From NCBI GenBank assembly GCA_010024215.1, contig RGHK01000035.1:1-7579 (forward strand): a DNA stretch of 7,579 nucleotides. Reading direction: 5' to 3'. Below the pieces are notes generated by a model. It was not told the origin of the DNA. It ran no database searches and was given only the letters and a program-made list of their open reading frames with translations. Shown here one piece after another: positions 1 through 6,688 of the stretch (position 1 is its first letter; each line of letters opens with the position of its first letter). Source of the DNA: Pseudomonadota bacterium (GTDB lineage Bacteria > Pseudomonadota > Gammaproteobacteria > Magnimaribacterales > D2472). Both the position numbers and the translations under genes were made by a program.

Positions 1-363
1 TAATAATTCTGCTAAATAAAAAAGATGAACCTGATTTATATGCGGCAAACTAAACATTGTGTATGGCTGAAGAATTTTGGCTTTTGAACCTGTTTCTTCA
101 AATGTTTCTCTCGCTGCTCCAGTTTGAAGGGTTTCTGCATTCTCCATAAAGCCAGCTGGAAGAGTCCACAATCCTTTTCTTGGATGAATGTTTCTTTTAG
201 CCATAAGAATCTTTTCATTTCTTATACAAAGAGCTCCTACAACCATATTTGGATTAGTATAAAAAATATTGCCACAATCTGAGCAACAGTATCTTTTCAA
301 ATGATCACCATCGGGGATCACAAATTTTAGGTTAGAGCTTCCGCAGTTTGAACAATATTTCAA
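1..363 (-). CDS. Nudix hydrolase with N-terminal zinc ribbon (partial, C-terminus off left edge)
   Basis: The frame is open for 121 codons and leaves the window before a stop. Residues 1-35 form a zinc ribbon with Cys pairs C4/C7 and C27/C30. A complete Nudix box follows at 71-92: G71, E77, R85-E86, E89-E90 and G92, which matches the Mg-binding GX5EX7REUXEEXGU pattern. The segment PRKGLWTLPAGFMENAET (61-78) is typical of small COG1051-type Nudix enzymes with a zinc ribbon, related in layout to NudC. These cleave nucleoside-diphosphate-X compounds such as ADP-ribose or NADH; the exact substrate cannot be read here. The start is inferred to be TTG at 363-361: an in-frame TAA lies just upstream (381-379), no ATG precedes the zinc ribbon, and a GGGA ribosome-binding-like motif lies nine bases before the TTG. 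A second TTG at 378-376 is less likely. The gene is divergent from the Nudix gene at 415. Confidence 0.88.
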   Translation of the reverse strand, partial: MKYCSNCGSSNLKFVIPDGDHLKRYCCSDCGNIFYTNPNMVVGALCIRNEKILMAKRNIHPRKGLWTLPAGFMENAETLQTGAARETFEETGSKAKILQPYTMFSLPHINQVHLFYLAELL

Positions 364-380
364 TTTTTTAATTCCCAATT

Positions 381-386
381 AGTATA
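381..386 (-). promoter_or_regulatory. Candidate -10 box for the leftward Nudix gene
   Basis: On the minus strand this reads TATACT, five of six matches to the sigma-70 -10 consensus. It would start transcription near 374, giving a leader of about ten bases before the TTG start. No good -35 box is visible at the expected spacing; the nearest is TAGTTT at 409-404. This is a sequence match only. Confidence 0.35.
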
Positions 387-388
387 AG
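383..388 (+). promoter_or_regulatory. Candidate -10 box for the rightward operon
   Basis: TATAAG matches the sigma-70 -10 consensus at five of six positions and overlaps the opposing -10 candidate by four bases. Transcription would begin near 395, about 20 bases before the ATG at 415. The -35 region would fall around 359-365 (TTCAATT), inside the start of the leftward gene, and is a poor match. It is the only promoter-like site in the 51-base divergent gap and so the best candidate for driving the train that begins at 415. Confidence 0.35.
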
Positions 389-414
389 GTCGCTTAAGAA
401 GTTAAACTACCTTG

Positions 415-1017
415 ATGTTAGACAGCATAAAGCAAAAGCTAGAAAAACTAAATCCAACAAAGACAACTTCACTTAAAAAAGCAGGTGTCTTTATTGGCAT
501 ATTATATCATGATGAGTTTGTGGATAAGCCTGAGATAATCTTTACTCAAAGATCTTCAAAAGTATCAACCCATTCTGGAGAAGTTAGTTTTCCTGGAGGC
601 AAGTGGGATGAAACAGATAAAAATCTTGCAGAGACAGCATTAAGAGAATCCAATGAAGAAATAAATTTAAATGTTGATGATGTTGAATTAGCTGGCTCTT
701 TAAATTATTTAGTCTCAAAACATAAAATTGAAGTAAATCCATATATTGGATTGATAACTAAAAAACAAAATTTAAAAGATAATGATGAAATAGAAAAAAT
801 TTTTACGGTTCCTCTAGATTATCTTCTTGATAGCAAAAATGCTAAACAACATAAAATAGAAAGACATAATACAAATGTAATAGTTCCTAGTTGGGTTTAT
901 AATGAGCAAGTAATATGGGGCTTAACGGCAATGATTACTGCAGACTTTGTAAATACATGCTTTGATGCAGGAGTTAGAGTTGATTTAGATATTATTAGAG
1001 ATCATTATGATTATTGA
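415..1017 (+). CDS. Nudix hydrolase, CoA pyrophosphatase type (NudL/YeaB/NUDT7-like)
   Basis: A 200-residue protein. From the ATG at 415, residues 44-62 (TQRSSKVSTHSGEVSFPGG) match the CoA-diphosphatase signature preceding the Nudix box in the E. coli YeaB/NudL and NUDT7 families. The Nudix box follows with R77-E78 and E81-E82 as metal ligands. Family members split CoA or its thioesters into 3',5'-ADP and 4'-phosphopantetheine; activity here is inferred from the motif. The box ends EEINL where most members have EEIGL, so the usual glycine is asparagine. Length is normal for the family. The frame also has a TTG directly before the ATG (412-414); ATG is preferred. No strong Shine-Dalgarno is seen, only AAGAAG about 14 bases upstream. 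Its last 11 bases overlap the next gene, suggesting translational coupling. Confidence 0.88.
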   Translation: MLDSIKQKLEKLNPTKTTSLKKAGVFIGILYHDEFVDKPEIIFTQRSSKVSTHSGEVSFPGGKWDETDKNLAETALRESNEEINLNVDDVELAGSLNYLVSKHKIEVNPYIGLITKKQNLKDNDEIEKIFTVPLDYLLDSKNAKQHKIERHNTNVIVPSWVYNEQVIWGLTAMITADFVNTCFDAGVRVDLDIIRDHYDY

Positions 1018-1525
1018 GTTAGGTGATAAAAAACTTAAAACCAGCGGAGATGACTTCTTCGTCGCTCCAAATGCGACTGTAATCGGTGATGTAGAATTGG
1101 CCAAAGATGCAAGCGTTTGGTTTAACGCAACCATAAGAGGAGATAATGAGCCAATTATTATCGGTGAAGGCTCTAATGTGCAAGATGGTTCAGTGATTCA
1201 TACTGATCCTGGATATAAATGTTTAATTGGTAAAAATGTTACTGTTGGTCACATGGTAATGCTTCATGGTTGCGAGATTGGTGATGGAAGCCTAATTGGT
1301 ATTGGTTCGGTAATCCTTAATGGTGCAAAAATTGGCAAAAATTGTATTATTGGCGCTAAAGCATTAGTAACAGAGGGAATGATAGTGCCTGATGGCTCAA
1401 TGGTTCTTGGTTCGCCAGGGAAAATAAAAAAGACTCTCAGTGAAGATGAGCAAAAGATGGTTTCATTTGGTGCTGATCACTATGTAAAAAATTATAAAAG
1501 GTATAAGGAATTAGCATCCTATTAA
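1007..1525 (+). CDS. Gamma-carbonic-anhydrase-like protein (YrdA/PaaY hexapeptide-repeat family)
   Basis: A 172-residue left-handed beta-helix protein. Hexapeptide repeats of the form [LIV]-G-x-x-[AS]-x run through about residues 20-120 (for example APNATVIGDV, IGKNVTVGHM, IGIGSVILNG), followed by a C-terminal helix. The three zinc-binding histidines of the gamma-class family are present: H65 (in VIHTD), H82 and H87 (in GHMVMLHG). R44, D46, Q59 and D60 of the trimer and active site are also kept. Family members are trimers with metal sites at subunit interfaces; the short YrdA/PaaY branch has carbonic anhydrase or thioesterase activity in some members, so the reaction is uncertain. The ATG overlaps the end of the upstream Nudix gene by 11 bases, with TAGAG (996-1000) as a plausible ribosome-binding site. 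The stop is one base before alaS. Confidence 0.9.
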   Translation: MIIELGDKKLKTSGDDFFVAPNATVIGDVELAKDASVWFNATIRGDNEPIIIGEGSNVQDGSVIHTDPGYKCLIGKNVTVGHMVMLHGCEIGDGSLIGIGSVILNGAKIGKNCIIGAKALVTEGMIVPDGSMVLGSPGKIKKTLSEDEQKMVSFGADHYVKNYKRYKELASY

Positions 1526-1526
1526 A

Positions 1527-4103
1527 ATGAATACTAGCGAGATAAGAAAAGCGTTTCTTGACTACTTTAAGTCAAAGGAGCATCAGATTGTTGATTCAAG
1601 CTCATTAATACCTGTTAATGATGAAACATTGCTTTTCACTAACGCTGGTATGGTGCAATTTAAAGATGTTTTTCTTGGCACCGAAAAAAGAAAATATGTT
1701 AGAGCAACAACATCACAAAGATGCATTAGAGCTGGGGGTAAGCATAACGATTTAGAAAATGTTGGATATACATTAAGACACCATACATTTTTTGAAATGT
1801 TAGGTAATTTTAGTTTTGGGGATTACTTTAAAGAAGATGCCATAAAATTTGCTTGGGAGTTTTTAACTGAAGTTCTAAAACTTGATAAAGATAAGCTGTG
1901 GATTTCTGTATATAAAGATGATGATGAAGCAGCAAAAATTTGGAAAGATGTAATCGGTGTTGAGGCTTCAAGAATAGTCAGATTAGGAGATGAAGATAAT
2001 TTTTGGTCAATGGGCGACACCGGACCATGCGGGCCTTGTTCTGAAATTTATTATGATCATGGTGATCATATCGAAGGGACACCTCCTGGTTCAGATGGCG
2101 ATGAGGGCGATAGATTTGTAGAAATATGGAATCTAGTCTTTATGCAATTTAATCGAGATGATTCTGGCAATATGACACCTTTACCCAAACCTTCTGTTGA
2201 TACAGGAATGGGCTTAGAGAGAATAGCTGCTGTTATGCAAGGAGTTAACTCTAATTATGAAACAGATTTATTCAAAGATCTTATAAGCGCATCCCAAAAA
2301 GTGCTTGGCAATGAAGCTAGTGAGTCGCACAAGGTTATATCTGATCACATAAGATCAACAAGTTTTCTTATTGCAGATGGCATAACCCCTGAGAATGAGG
2401 GCAGAGGATATGTTTTAAGACGTATACTTCGAAGAGCTATAAGACATGGCTACAAAATGGGTGCAACTCAACCGTTTTTATATCTGCTTGTCGATGACTT
2501 ACAAAGTTTAATGAATGAAGCCTATCCAATATTAAAAGAAAAAAAAGATCATATAGCTCAAATTATTAAAGATGAAGAAATTAAATTTTTTGAGACCCTA
2601 GATAAAGGAATTAATATTCTTGAAGAAGTAATTGCAACCCTTGAGGATAAAATTATTCCTGGAAACGTTGTATTTAAACTTCATGACACATATGGTTTTC
2701 CATATGACCTAACCGCAGATATTGCACGAGAAAAAGGATTAGAAATCGACGAAGAAGGCTTCAATCAAAGCATGAATCAGCAGAAAGAAACTTCAAAGGC
2801 CGGAAGTAGCTTTGTATCATCTTTGCCAGCTGCTTCAGGCGTTAACGAGACAGAGTTTCTTGGATACGAAACTCTTGAAGCAGAAAGTAGAATATTAGTG
2901 TTATGGAAAGATCAAGAAAGGATAGATGTTGCAAAAGAGTCCGAAGAAATATTCATAGCGTGTGCTAGCACACCTTTTTATGCAGAAGCTGGTGGACAAG
3001 TTGGGGATACTGGTAGGTTTATATCAGGCAAGACAACTGGTACTATTTTAGATTGCAAGAAACAAGGAAAAGTATTCTTACATAAAGCAATAATTGATAA
3101 AGGTTCTTTAAAAAGTGGTGATGTAATTAATATGAGCGTAGAAAAAGAAAAAAGAAATGCTACTGCGATTCATCATTCGTCCACCCATCTACTTCATGCT
3201 GCATTGCGACAGGTTCTAGGAGAACATGTTCAGCAAAAAGGTTCACTAGTAGATGAATCTAAATTGAGGTTTGATTTTTCTCATCCAAAACCACTTACAA
3301 AAGAAGAAATTTCATCAATTGAGGCAATCGTAAACCGGGAATCTCTTAACAATGTCGAGGTTAAGACTGAAGTCATGAATCTTGATGATGCAATTAAATC
3401 AGGCGCTCAGGCTCTCTTTGGAGAAAAATATGAAGATGAAGTAAGGGTTTTAACAATGGGAGAAAAATCCTTTTCAGTTGAATTATGCGGTGGCACTCAT
3501 GTTAGGAGAACTGGTGATGTTGGAGTTTTTGTTATAACTAATCAATCTAGTGTTGCTTCTGGTATAAGAAGAATTGAGGCACTTGGAGGGAAAAAAGCAT
3601 TGGAATATCTCAATGAGGTACGAGATGTAAATGAATCACTTCAAAGTAAATTAAATGTATCTGCTGAATCAATGCTTGAAAAGGTAGAAGCCTTAATTGA
3701 AGAAAATAAAAAATTAAAAAAATCAGGCAGCAAATCACCTCAGTCAGTTAAGTCTATATTTAATGAAAAATATGATGTTGATGATTGGAAATTAGAGGTG
3801 GAACAAGTTGCTATCGATGACAATAAATTACTTAGATCAATGGTAGATAATAAAAAGGCTTCAATACAAAAAGGTTGCGTAGTTTTATTAAATGCCATTA
3901 ACAATAAAGTAGCTATAGTTTGCGGTGTTACTGATAATTTAATTGATACAGTGTCTGCCAAAGATGTTGTATACACTTTATCTGATCAGTTAAATGGCAG
4001 GGGTGGTGGCAGACCAGATTTCGCCCAAGGCGCCGGTGAGAGTGAAAATATTAATGAATTCGTGACATCTATTGTAAATACAGTAAAATCGCTCGCTAAA
4101 TAG
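1527..4103 (+). CDS. alaS: Alanyl-tRNA synthetase
   Basis: The 858-residue enzyme attaches alanine to tRNA-Ala in the cytoplasm and removes mischarged Ser or Gly. The length is close to E. coli AlaRS (about 876). The class II catalytic domain spans about residues 1-240: motif 1 region FTNAGMVQF (37-45), motif 2 around R84-HHTFFEMLGNFSFGDYF, and motif 3 GMGLER (227-232). The editing domain carries AEAGGQ (486-491) and the zinc ligands H550, H554 (HSSTH), C654 and H658 (CGGTH). A coiled-coil stretch at about 695-735 leads to the C-Ala/DHHA1 domain with the glycine-rich GRGGGRPD (824-831). The start MNTSEIRKAFLDYF matches the conserved N-terminus and lies one base after the preceding stop. The nearest purine-rich site, AAGGAA (1505-1510), is too far away, so translation is probably coupled to the upstream gene. 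In E. coli alaS follows recA-recX; here it follows the gamma-CA gene. Confidence 0.98.
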   Translation: MNTSEIRKAFLDYFKSKEHQIVDSSSLIPVNDETLLFTNAGMVQFKDVFLGTEKRKYVRATTSQRCIRAGGKHNDLENVGYTLRHHTFFEMLGNFSFGDYFKEDAIKFAWEFLTEVLKLDKDKLWISVYKDDDEAAKIWKDVIGVEASRIVRLGDEDNFWSMGDTGPCGPCSEIYYDHGDHIEGTPPGSDGDEGDRFVEIWNLVFMQFNRDDSGNMTPLPKPSVDTGMGLERIAAVMQGVNSNYETDLFKDLISASQKVLGNEASESHKVISDHIRSTSFLIADGITPENEGRGYVLRRILRRAIRHGYKMGATQPFLYLLVDDLQSLMNEAYPILKEKKDHIAQIIKDEEIKFFETLDKGINILEEVIATLEDKIIPGNVVFKLHDTYGFPYDLTADIAREKGLEIDEEGFNQSMNQQKETSKAGSSFVSSLPAASGVNETEFLGYETLEAESRILVLWKDQERIDVAKESEEIFIACASTPFYAEAGGQVGDTGRFISGKTTGTILDCKKQGKVFLHKAIIDKGSLKSGDVINMSVEKEKRNATAIHHSSTHLLHAALRQVLGEHVQQKGSLVDESKLRFDFSHPKPLTKEEISSIEAIVNRESLNNVEVKTEVMNLDDAIKSGAQALFGEKYEDEVRVLTMGEKSFSVELCGGTHVRRTGDVGVFVITNQSSVASGIRRIEALGGKKALEYLNEVRDVNESLQSKLNVSAESMLEKVEALIEENKKLKKSGSKSPQSVKSIFNEKYDVDDWKLEVEQVAIDDNKLLRSMVDNKKASIQKGCVVLLNAINNKVAIVCGVTDNLIDTVSAKDVVYTLSDQLNGRGGGRPDFAQGAGESENINEFVTSIVNTVKSLAK

Positions 4104-4110
4104 GAAAATT

Positions 4111-5325
4111 ATGTCCAAAATCATAGTTCAAAAATTTGGAGGAACATCTGTTGGTTCAGAGGAGAGAATTGCAGCTGTTGCAAAAATTGTCAAAGAGGCT
4201 TCAAAGAATAATCCTATTGTAGTTGTTGTCTCAGCTATGAGTGGCGAGACAAACAGACTTATTAATCTTGCAAAAAGTTTTGGTGATAATCCAAGTAAAA
4301 GAGAATTCGATGCCTTAATATCTACTGGAGAGAAAGTTAGTGCAGCTCTCTTAGCTATGGCTCTTCATCAAATAGATGTTCCAGCTAAATCATACTCAGC
4401 TTCTCAAATATCAATGAAAACAACTGATAGTTATTCTAAAGCTAGAATACTTGATGTAGATGGAGAAAAAATTCAAGAAACGCTTGATGCTGGGATTATT
4501 CCTATCATTACTGGCTTTCAAGGCATTACAGAATCTGGCGATGTAACAACTTTAGGAAGAGGTGGATCAGATACAACTGCAGTAGCCATTGCAGCTCAAA
4601 TGCATGCAGAAAGATGTGATATATACACTGATGTTGATGGTATTTATACAACGGATCCTAGAGTGGTACCTGAGGCAAAAAAAATTGATGTTATAACAAT
4701 GGAAGAAATGCTTGAAATGGCTGGCCAAGGAGCTAAAGTAATCCAAATTAGAGCTGTAGAGTTTGCAAATAAATATAAAGTACCTGTAAGGGTTCTATCT
4801 AGTTTTGAATCTGGAAATGGTACCCTTATATCTCTTGAGGAAAATAATATGGAAAATGGATTGGTTTCAGGAATAGCTTTTCAGAAAGATCAGGTTAAAT
4901 TTACATTACATGGAGTGAGCGATACTCCTGGTATGGCATACGGGATATTAGGCCCATTAAGTGATGCCAATATCGAGGTAGATGTTATTGTCCAAAATGT
5001 TAGTATTAATGGAAAAACTGATTTTACTTTTACAGTTTCAAAAGAGGATGAATCATATGCTCTTGAAACAATCAAATCTATAAATACTTCATTGGAGTAT
5101 GATGACTTATTAGTTGATTCAAATATTGCTAAAGTCTCATTAGTGGGTGTTGGTATGAGGACTCACGCAGGGATAGCAAGCACGGCATTTAAAGCTTTAT
5201 CTGATTCGGGAATTAATATTCAAATGATAAGTACCTCTGAAATTAAAATAACTATTGTTATTGATGAAAATGCTACTGAGGAAGCAGTCTCATCTTTACA
5301 TAAAGCATTTGAGCTGGATAAATGA
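4111..5325 (+). CDS. lysC: Aspartate kinase (lysine/threonine-sensitive, monofunctional type)
   Basis: The 404-residue enzyme phosphorylates aspartate to aspartyl-4-phosphate, the first step to lysine, threonine, methionine and diaminopimelate. Kinase domain: KFGGTS (8-13), STGEKVS (71-77), GRGGSDTTA (149-157) and YTDVDGIYTTDPR (172-184), all canonical ATP/aspartate-binding segments. Two ACT domains follow, about 265-330 and 341-404; VSLVGVGMRTHAGIA and INIQMISTSEIKI are the regulatory-site sequences of feedback-inhibited enzymes. Size and order match the Pseudomonas/Bacillus/Corynebacterium form rather than the longer E. coli LysC or the ThrA/MetL fusions. There is no room for a lysine riboswitch: only seven bases separate it from alaS, and the ribosome-binding site AGGA (4102-4105) overlaps the alaS stop codon. 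Control therefore probably acts at the enzyme level. A second start inside the gene is described separately. Confidence 0.97.
   Translation: MSKIIVQKFGGTSVGSEERIAAVAKIVKEASKNNPIVVVVSAMSGETNRLINLAKSFGDNPSKREFDALISTGEKVSAALLAMALHQIDVPAKSYSASQISMKTTDSYSKARILDVDGEKIQETLDAGIIPIITGFQGITESGDVTTLGRGGSDTTAVAIAAQMHAERCDIYTDVDGIYTTDPRVVPEAKKIDVITMEEMLEMAGQGAKVIQIRAVEFANKYKVPVRVLSSFESGNGTLISLEENNMENGLVSGIAFQKDQVKFTLHGVSDTPGMAYGILGPLSDANIEVDVIVQNVSINGKTDFTFTVSKEDESYALETIKSINTSLEYDDLLVDSNIAKVSLVGVGMRTHAGIASTAFKALSDSGINIQMISTSEIKITIVIDENATEEAVSSLHKAFELDK
4849..5325 (+). CDS. Possible internally initiated regulatory (beta) subunit of aspartate kinase
   Basis: In-frame Met247 of the aspartate kinase (ATG at 4849) is preceded by GAGGA (4837-4841) with a seven-base spacer, a better ribosome-binding site than most true starts in this window. 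The product would be 158 residues holding only the two ACT domains. In Bacillus subtilis and Corynebacterium glutamicum the kinase is an alpha2beta2 enzyme whose beta subunit starts at an internal in-frame codon at this same position (before GLVSGIAF-like sequence). Seen: start, spacing and alignment from memory. Inferred: that it is used. Confidence 0.5.
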   Translation: MENGLVSGIAFQKDQVKFTLHGVSDTPGMAYGILGPLSDANIEVDVIVQNVSINGKTDFTFTVSKEDESYALETIKSINTSLEYDDLLVDSNIAKVSLVGVGMRTHAGIASTAFKALSDSGINIQMISTSEIKITIVIDENATEEAVSSLHKAFELDK

Positions 5326-5326
5326 T

Positions 5327-6688
5327 ATGTATGATTTAGTCCTGAAGAATTGCACCATAGTTAATGAAAAAACTATTTTTGAATCAGATATAGCAATAAC
5401 AAATGATCGTATTGAATCAATTGCTTCAGATATTTCGACAGAAGCAAAAGAGATTATAGATTTAAATGGTAAGTATGTTTTTCCTGGTTTTATAGATGAT
5501 CAGGTTCATTTTAGAGAGCCAGGGCTGACTCATAAAGGTGATATAGCGTCTGAATCGTTTGCCGGCTTAGCTGGTGGCGTAACTAGCTACTTTGAGATGC
5601 CTAATGTTAATCCTACAACTACAACTCTTGAAAATCTTGATAAAAAGTTTGAATTAGCAAAACAAAGATCTTTTTCTAATTACTCATTTTATCTAGGAGC
5701 AAGCAATACAAATATCGAAGAAATAAAAAAAGTTGACCCTAATTTAGCTAGTGGTCTTAAAGTGTTTATGGGTGCATCTACTGGAGATATGTTAGTAGAT
5801 AATATGAACACGCTTGAAGAAATTTTTAAACACTGTCCAGTAAATATTGTTACTCATTGTGAAAATACACCTAGGATAAAAGACCTTGAAAAAGAGTTTG
5901 CTGAAAAATATGGCGATGCTCTAAATGCTTCCCATCATCCTTATATAAGAGACGATGAAAGTTGTTATTTATCAAGTTCATTGGCTGTTGATTTAGCAAA
6001 AAAACATGGCGCAAATCTCCATGTACTGCATTTAACAACTGAGAAAGAGATGTCTCTATTTACTGCTGGAGAAATTGACGATAAAAAAATTACAGCAGAG
6101 GTTTGTGTTCACCATCTTCATTTCAGTGAAAAAGACTATGAAAGACTTGGTAATCAAATAAAGTGCAACCCATCAGTTAAAAAGGAATCAGACAGACAGG
6201 CACTCATAAAAGCTGTAAATGAAAACAAGATTGATATTTTTGCAACAGATCATGCTCCCCATACATGGGAAGAAAAACAACAGTCATACCCTGATGCTCC
6301 TGCTGGACTTCCATTACTTCAGCACTCTTTTCAAATACTTTTAGATTTTTATAAGAATGGAATTTTTACGCTTGAACAGATTGTTGAAAAATCAAGTCAT
6401 AACATAGCAAAGAGATTTAAAATTAAAGATAGGGGATACATAAGAGAGGGCTATTATGCCGATCTTGCTGTCATTGATATAGATAAGCCGTACAAAGTAG
6501 AAAAATCAAATATCTTATATAAATGTGGCTGGTCTCCATTTATTGATCATGTATTTAGTTCGTCGGTATATATGACCATAATAAATGGAAATGTTGCATT
6601 TAGAGATGGCAAGGTTAATAAAGATATACCTTTTGAGAGTTGGCTGAGTGGTCGAAAGCGCCTCCCTGCTAAGGAGGTAACTGGGTAA
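5327..6688 (+). CDS. pyrC: Dihydroorotase (class I-like amidohydrolase), 3' end inside a tRNA gene
   Basis: The 453-residue zinc amidohydrolase cyclises N-carbamoyl-aspartate to dihydroorotate in pyrimidine synthesis. Signatures: DDQVHFREPGLTHK (57-70), EMPNVNP (90-96), the probable carbamylated lysine K145 in GLKVFMGASTG, metal ligands H177 (THCE) and H235 (HVLHL), and catalytic D308 in ATDHAPHTWEEK. The first metal histidine of the usual HxH motif is Gln59 (Q-V-H), a known variant in some dihydroorotases. The sequence resembles Bacteroidetes-type enzymes throughout (KITAEVCVHHL, NILYKCGWSPF). The ATG at 5327 lies one base after the lysC stop; an upstream in-frame start at 5255 would add 24 residues made from lysC sequence and is rejected. 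Residues 437-453 and the TAA stop are encoded within tRNA-Ser. The gene occupies the place of csrA. Allantoinase or hydantoinase is a less likely alternative. Confidence 0.92.
   Translation: MYDLVLKNCTIVNEKTIFESDIAITNDRIESIASDISTEAKEIIDLNGKYVFPGFIDDQVHFREPGLTHKGDIASESFAGLAGGVTSYFEMPNVNPTTTTLENLDKKFELAKQRSFSNYSFYLGASNTNIEEIKKVDPNLASGLKVFMGASTGDMLVDNMNTLEEIFKHCPVNIVTHCENTPRIKDLEKEFAEKYGDALNASHHPYIRDDESCYLSSSLAVDLAKKHGANLHVLHLTTEKEMSLFTAGEIDDKKITAEVCVHHLHFSEKDYERLGNQIKCNPSVKKESDRQALIKAVNENKIDIFATDHAPHTWEEKQQSYPDAPAGLPLLQHSFQILLDFYKNGIFTLEQIVEKSSHNIAKRFKIKDRGYIREGYYADLAVIDIDKPYKVEKSNILYKCGWSPFIDHVFSSSVYMTIINGNVAFRDGKVNKDIPFESWLSGRKRLPAKEVTG
6543..6572 (+). promoter_or_regulatory. Weak candidate promoter for tRNA-Ser inside the dihydroorotase gene
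   Basis: TTGATC (6543-6548, four of six to the -35 consensus) and TATATA (6567-6572, four of six to the -10 consensus) are separated by 18 bases. Transcription would start near 6579, about 55 bases before the tRNA. If real, it would supply tRNA without consuming full-length dihydroorotase message. Such matches are common by chance in AT-rich DNA. Confidence 0.22.

Noticed and set aside
36..218. 60-codon minus-strand frame over the left edge.
   Set aside because: It lies in another frame over the Nudix hydrolase, whose frame shows an intact zinc ribbon and Nudix box.
1823..2020. 65-codon minus-strand frame inside alaS.
   Set aside because: Serine-rich low-complexity translation opposite conserved AlaRS catalytic-domain sequence; no ribosome-binding site or family resemblance.
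3740..3976. 78-codon minus-strand frame at the 3' end of alaS.
   Set aside because: Antisense shadow of the AlaRS C-terminal domain with no recognisable motif.
4081..4110. Lysine riboswitch or leader peptide upstream of lysC.
   Set aside because: Only seven bases separate alaS and lysC, so there is no room for either.
4890..5075. 61-codon minus-strand frame inside lysC.
   Set aside because: Antisense shadow of the first ACT domain.
5255..5326. Upstream in-frame start adding 24 residues to dihydroorotase.
   Set aside because: The extra residues overlap the conserved end of LysC in another frame, while MYDLVLKNCTIVNEK from 5327 is the normal start of the family.
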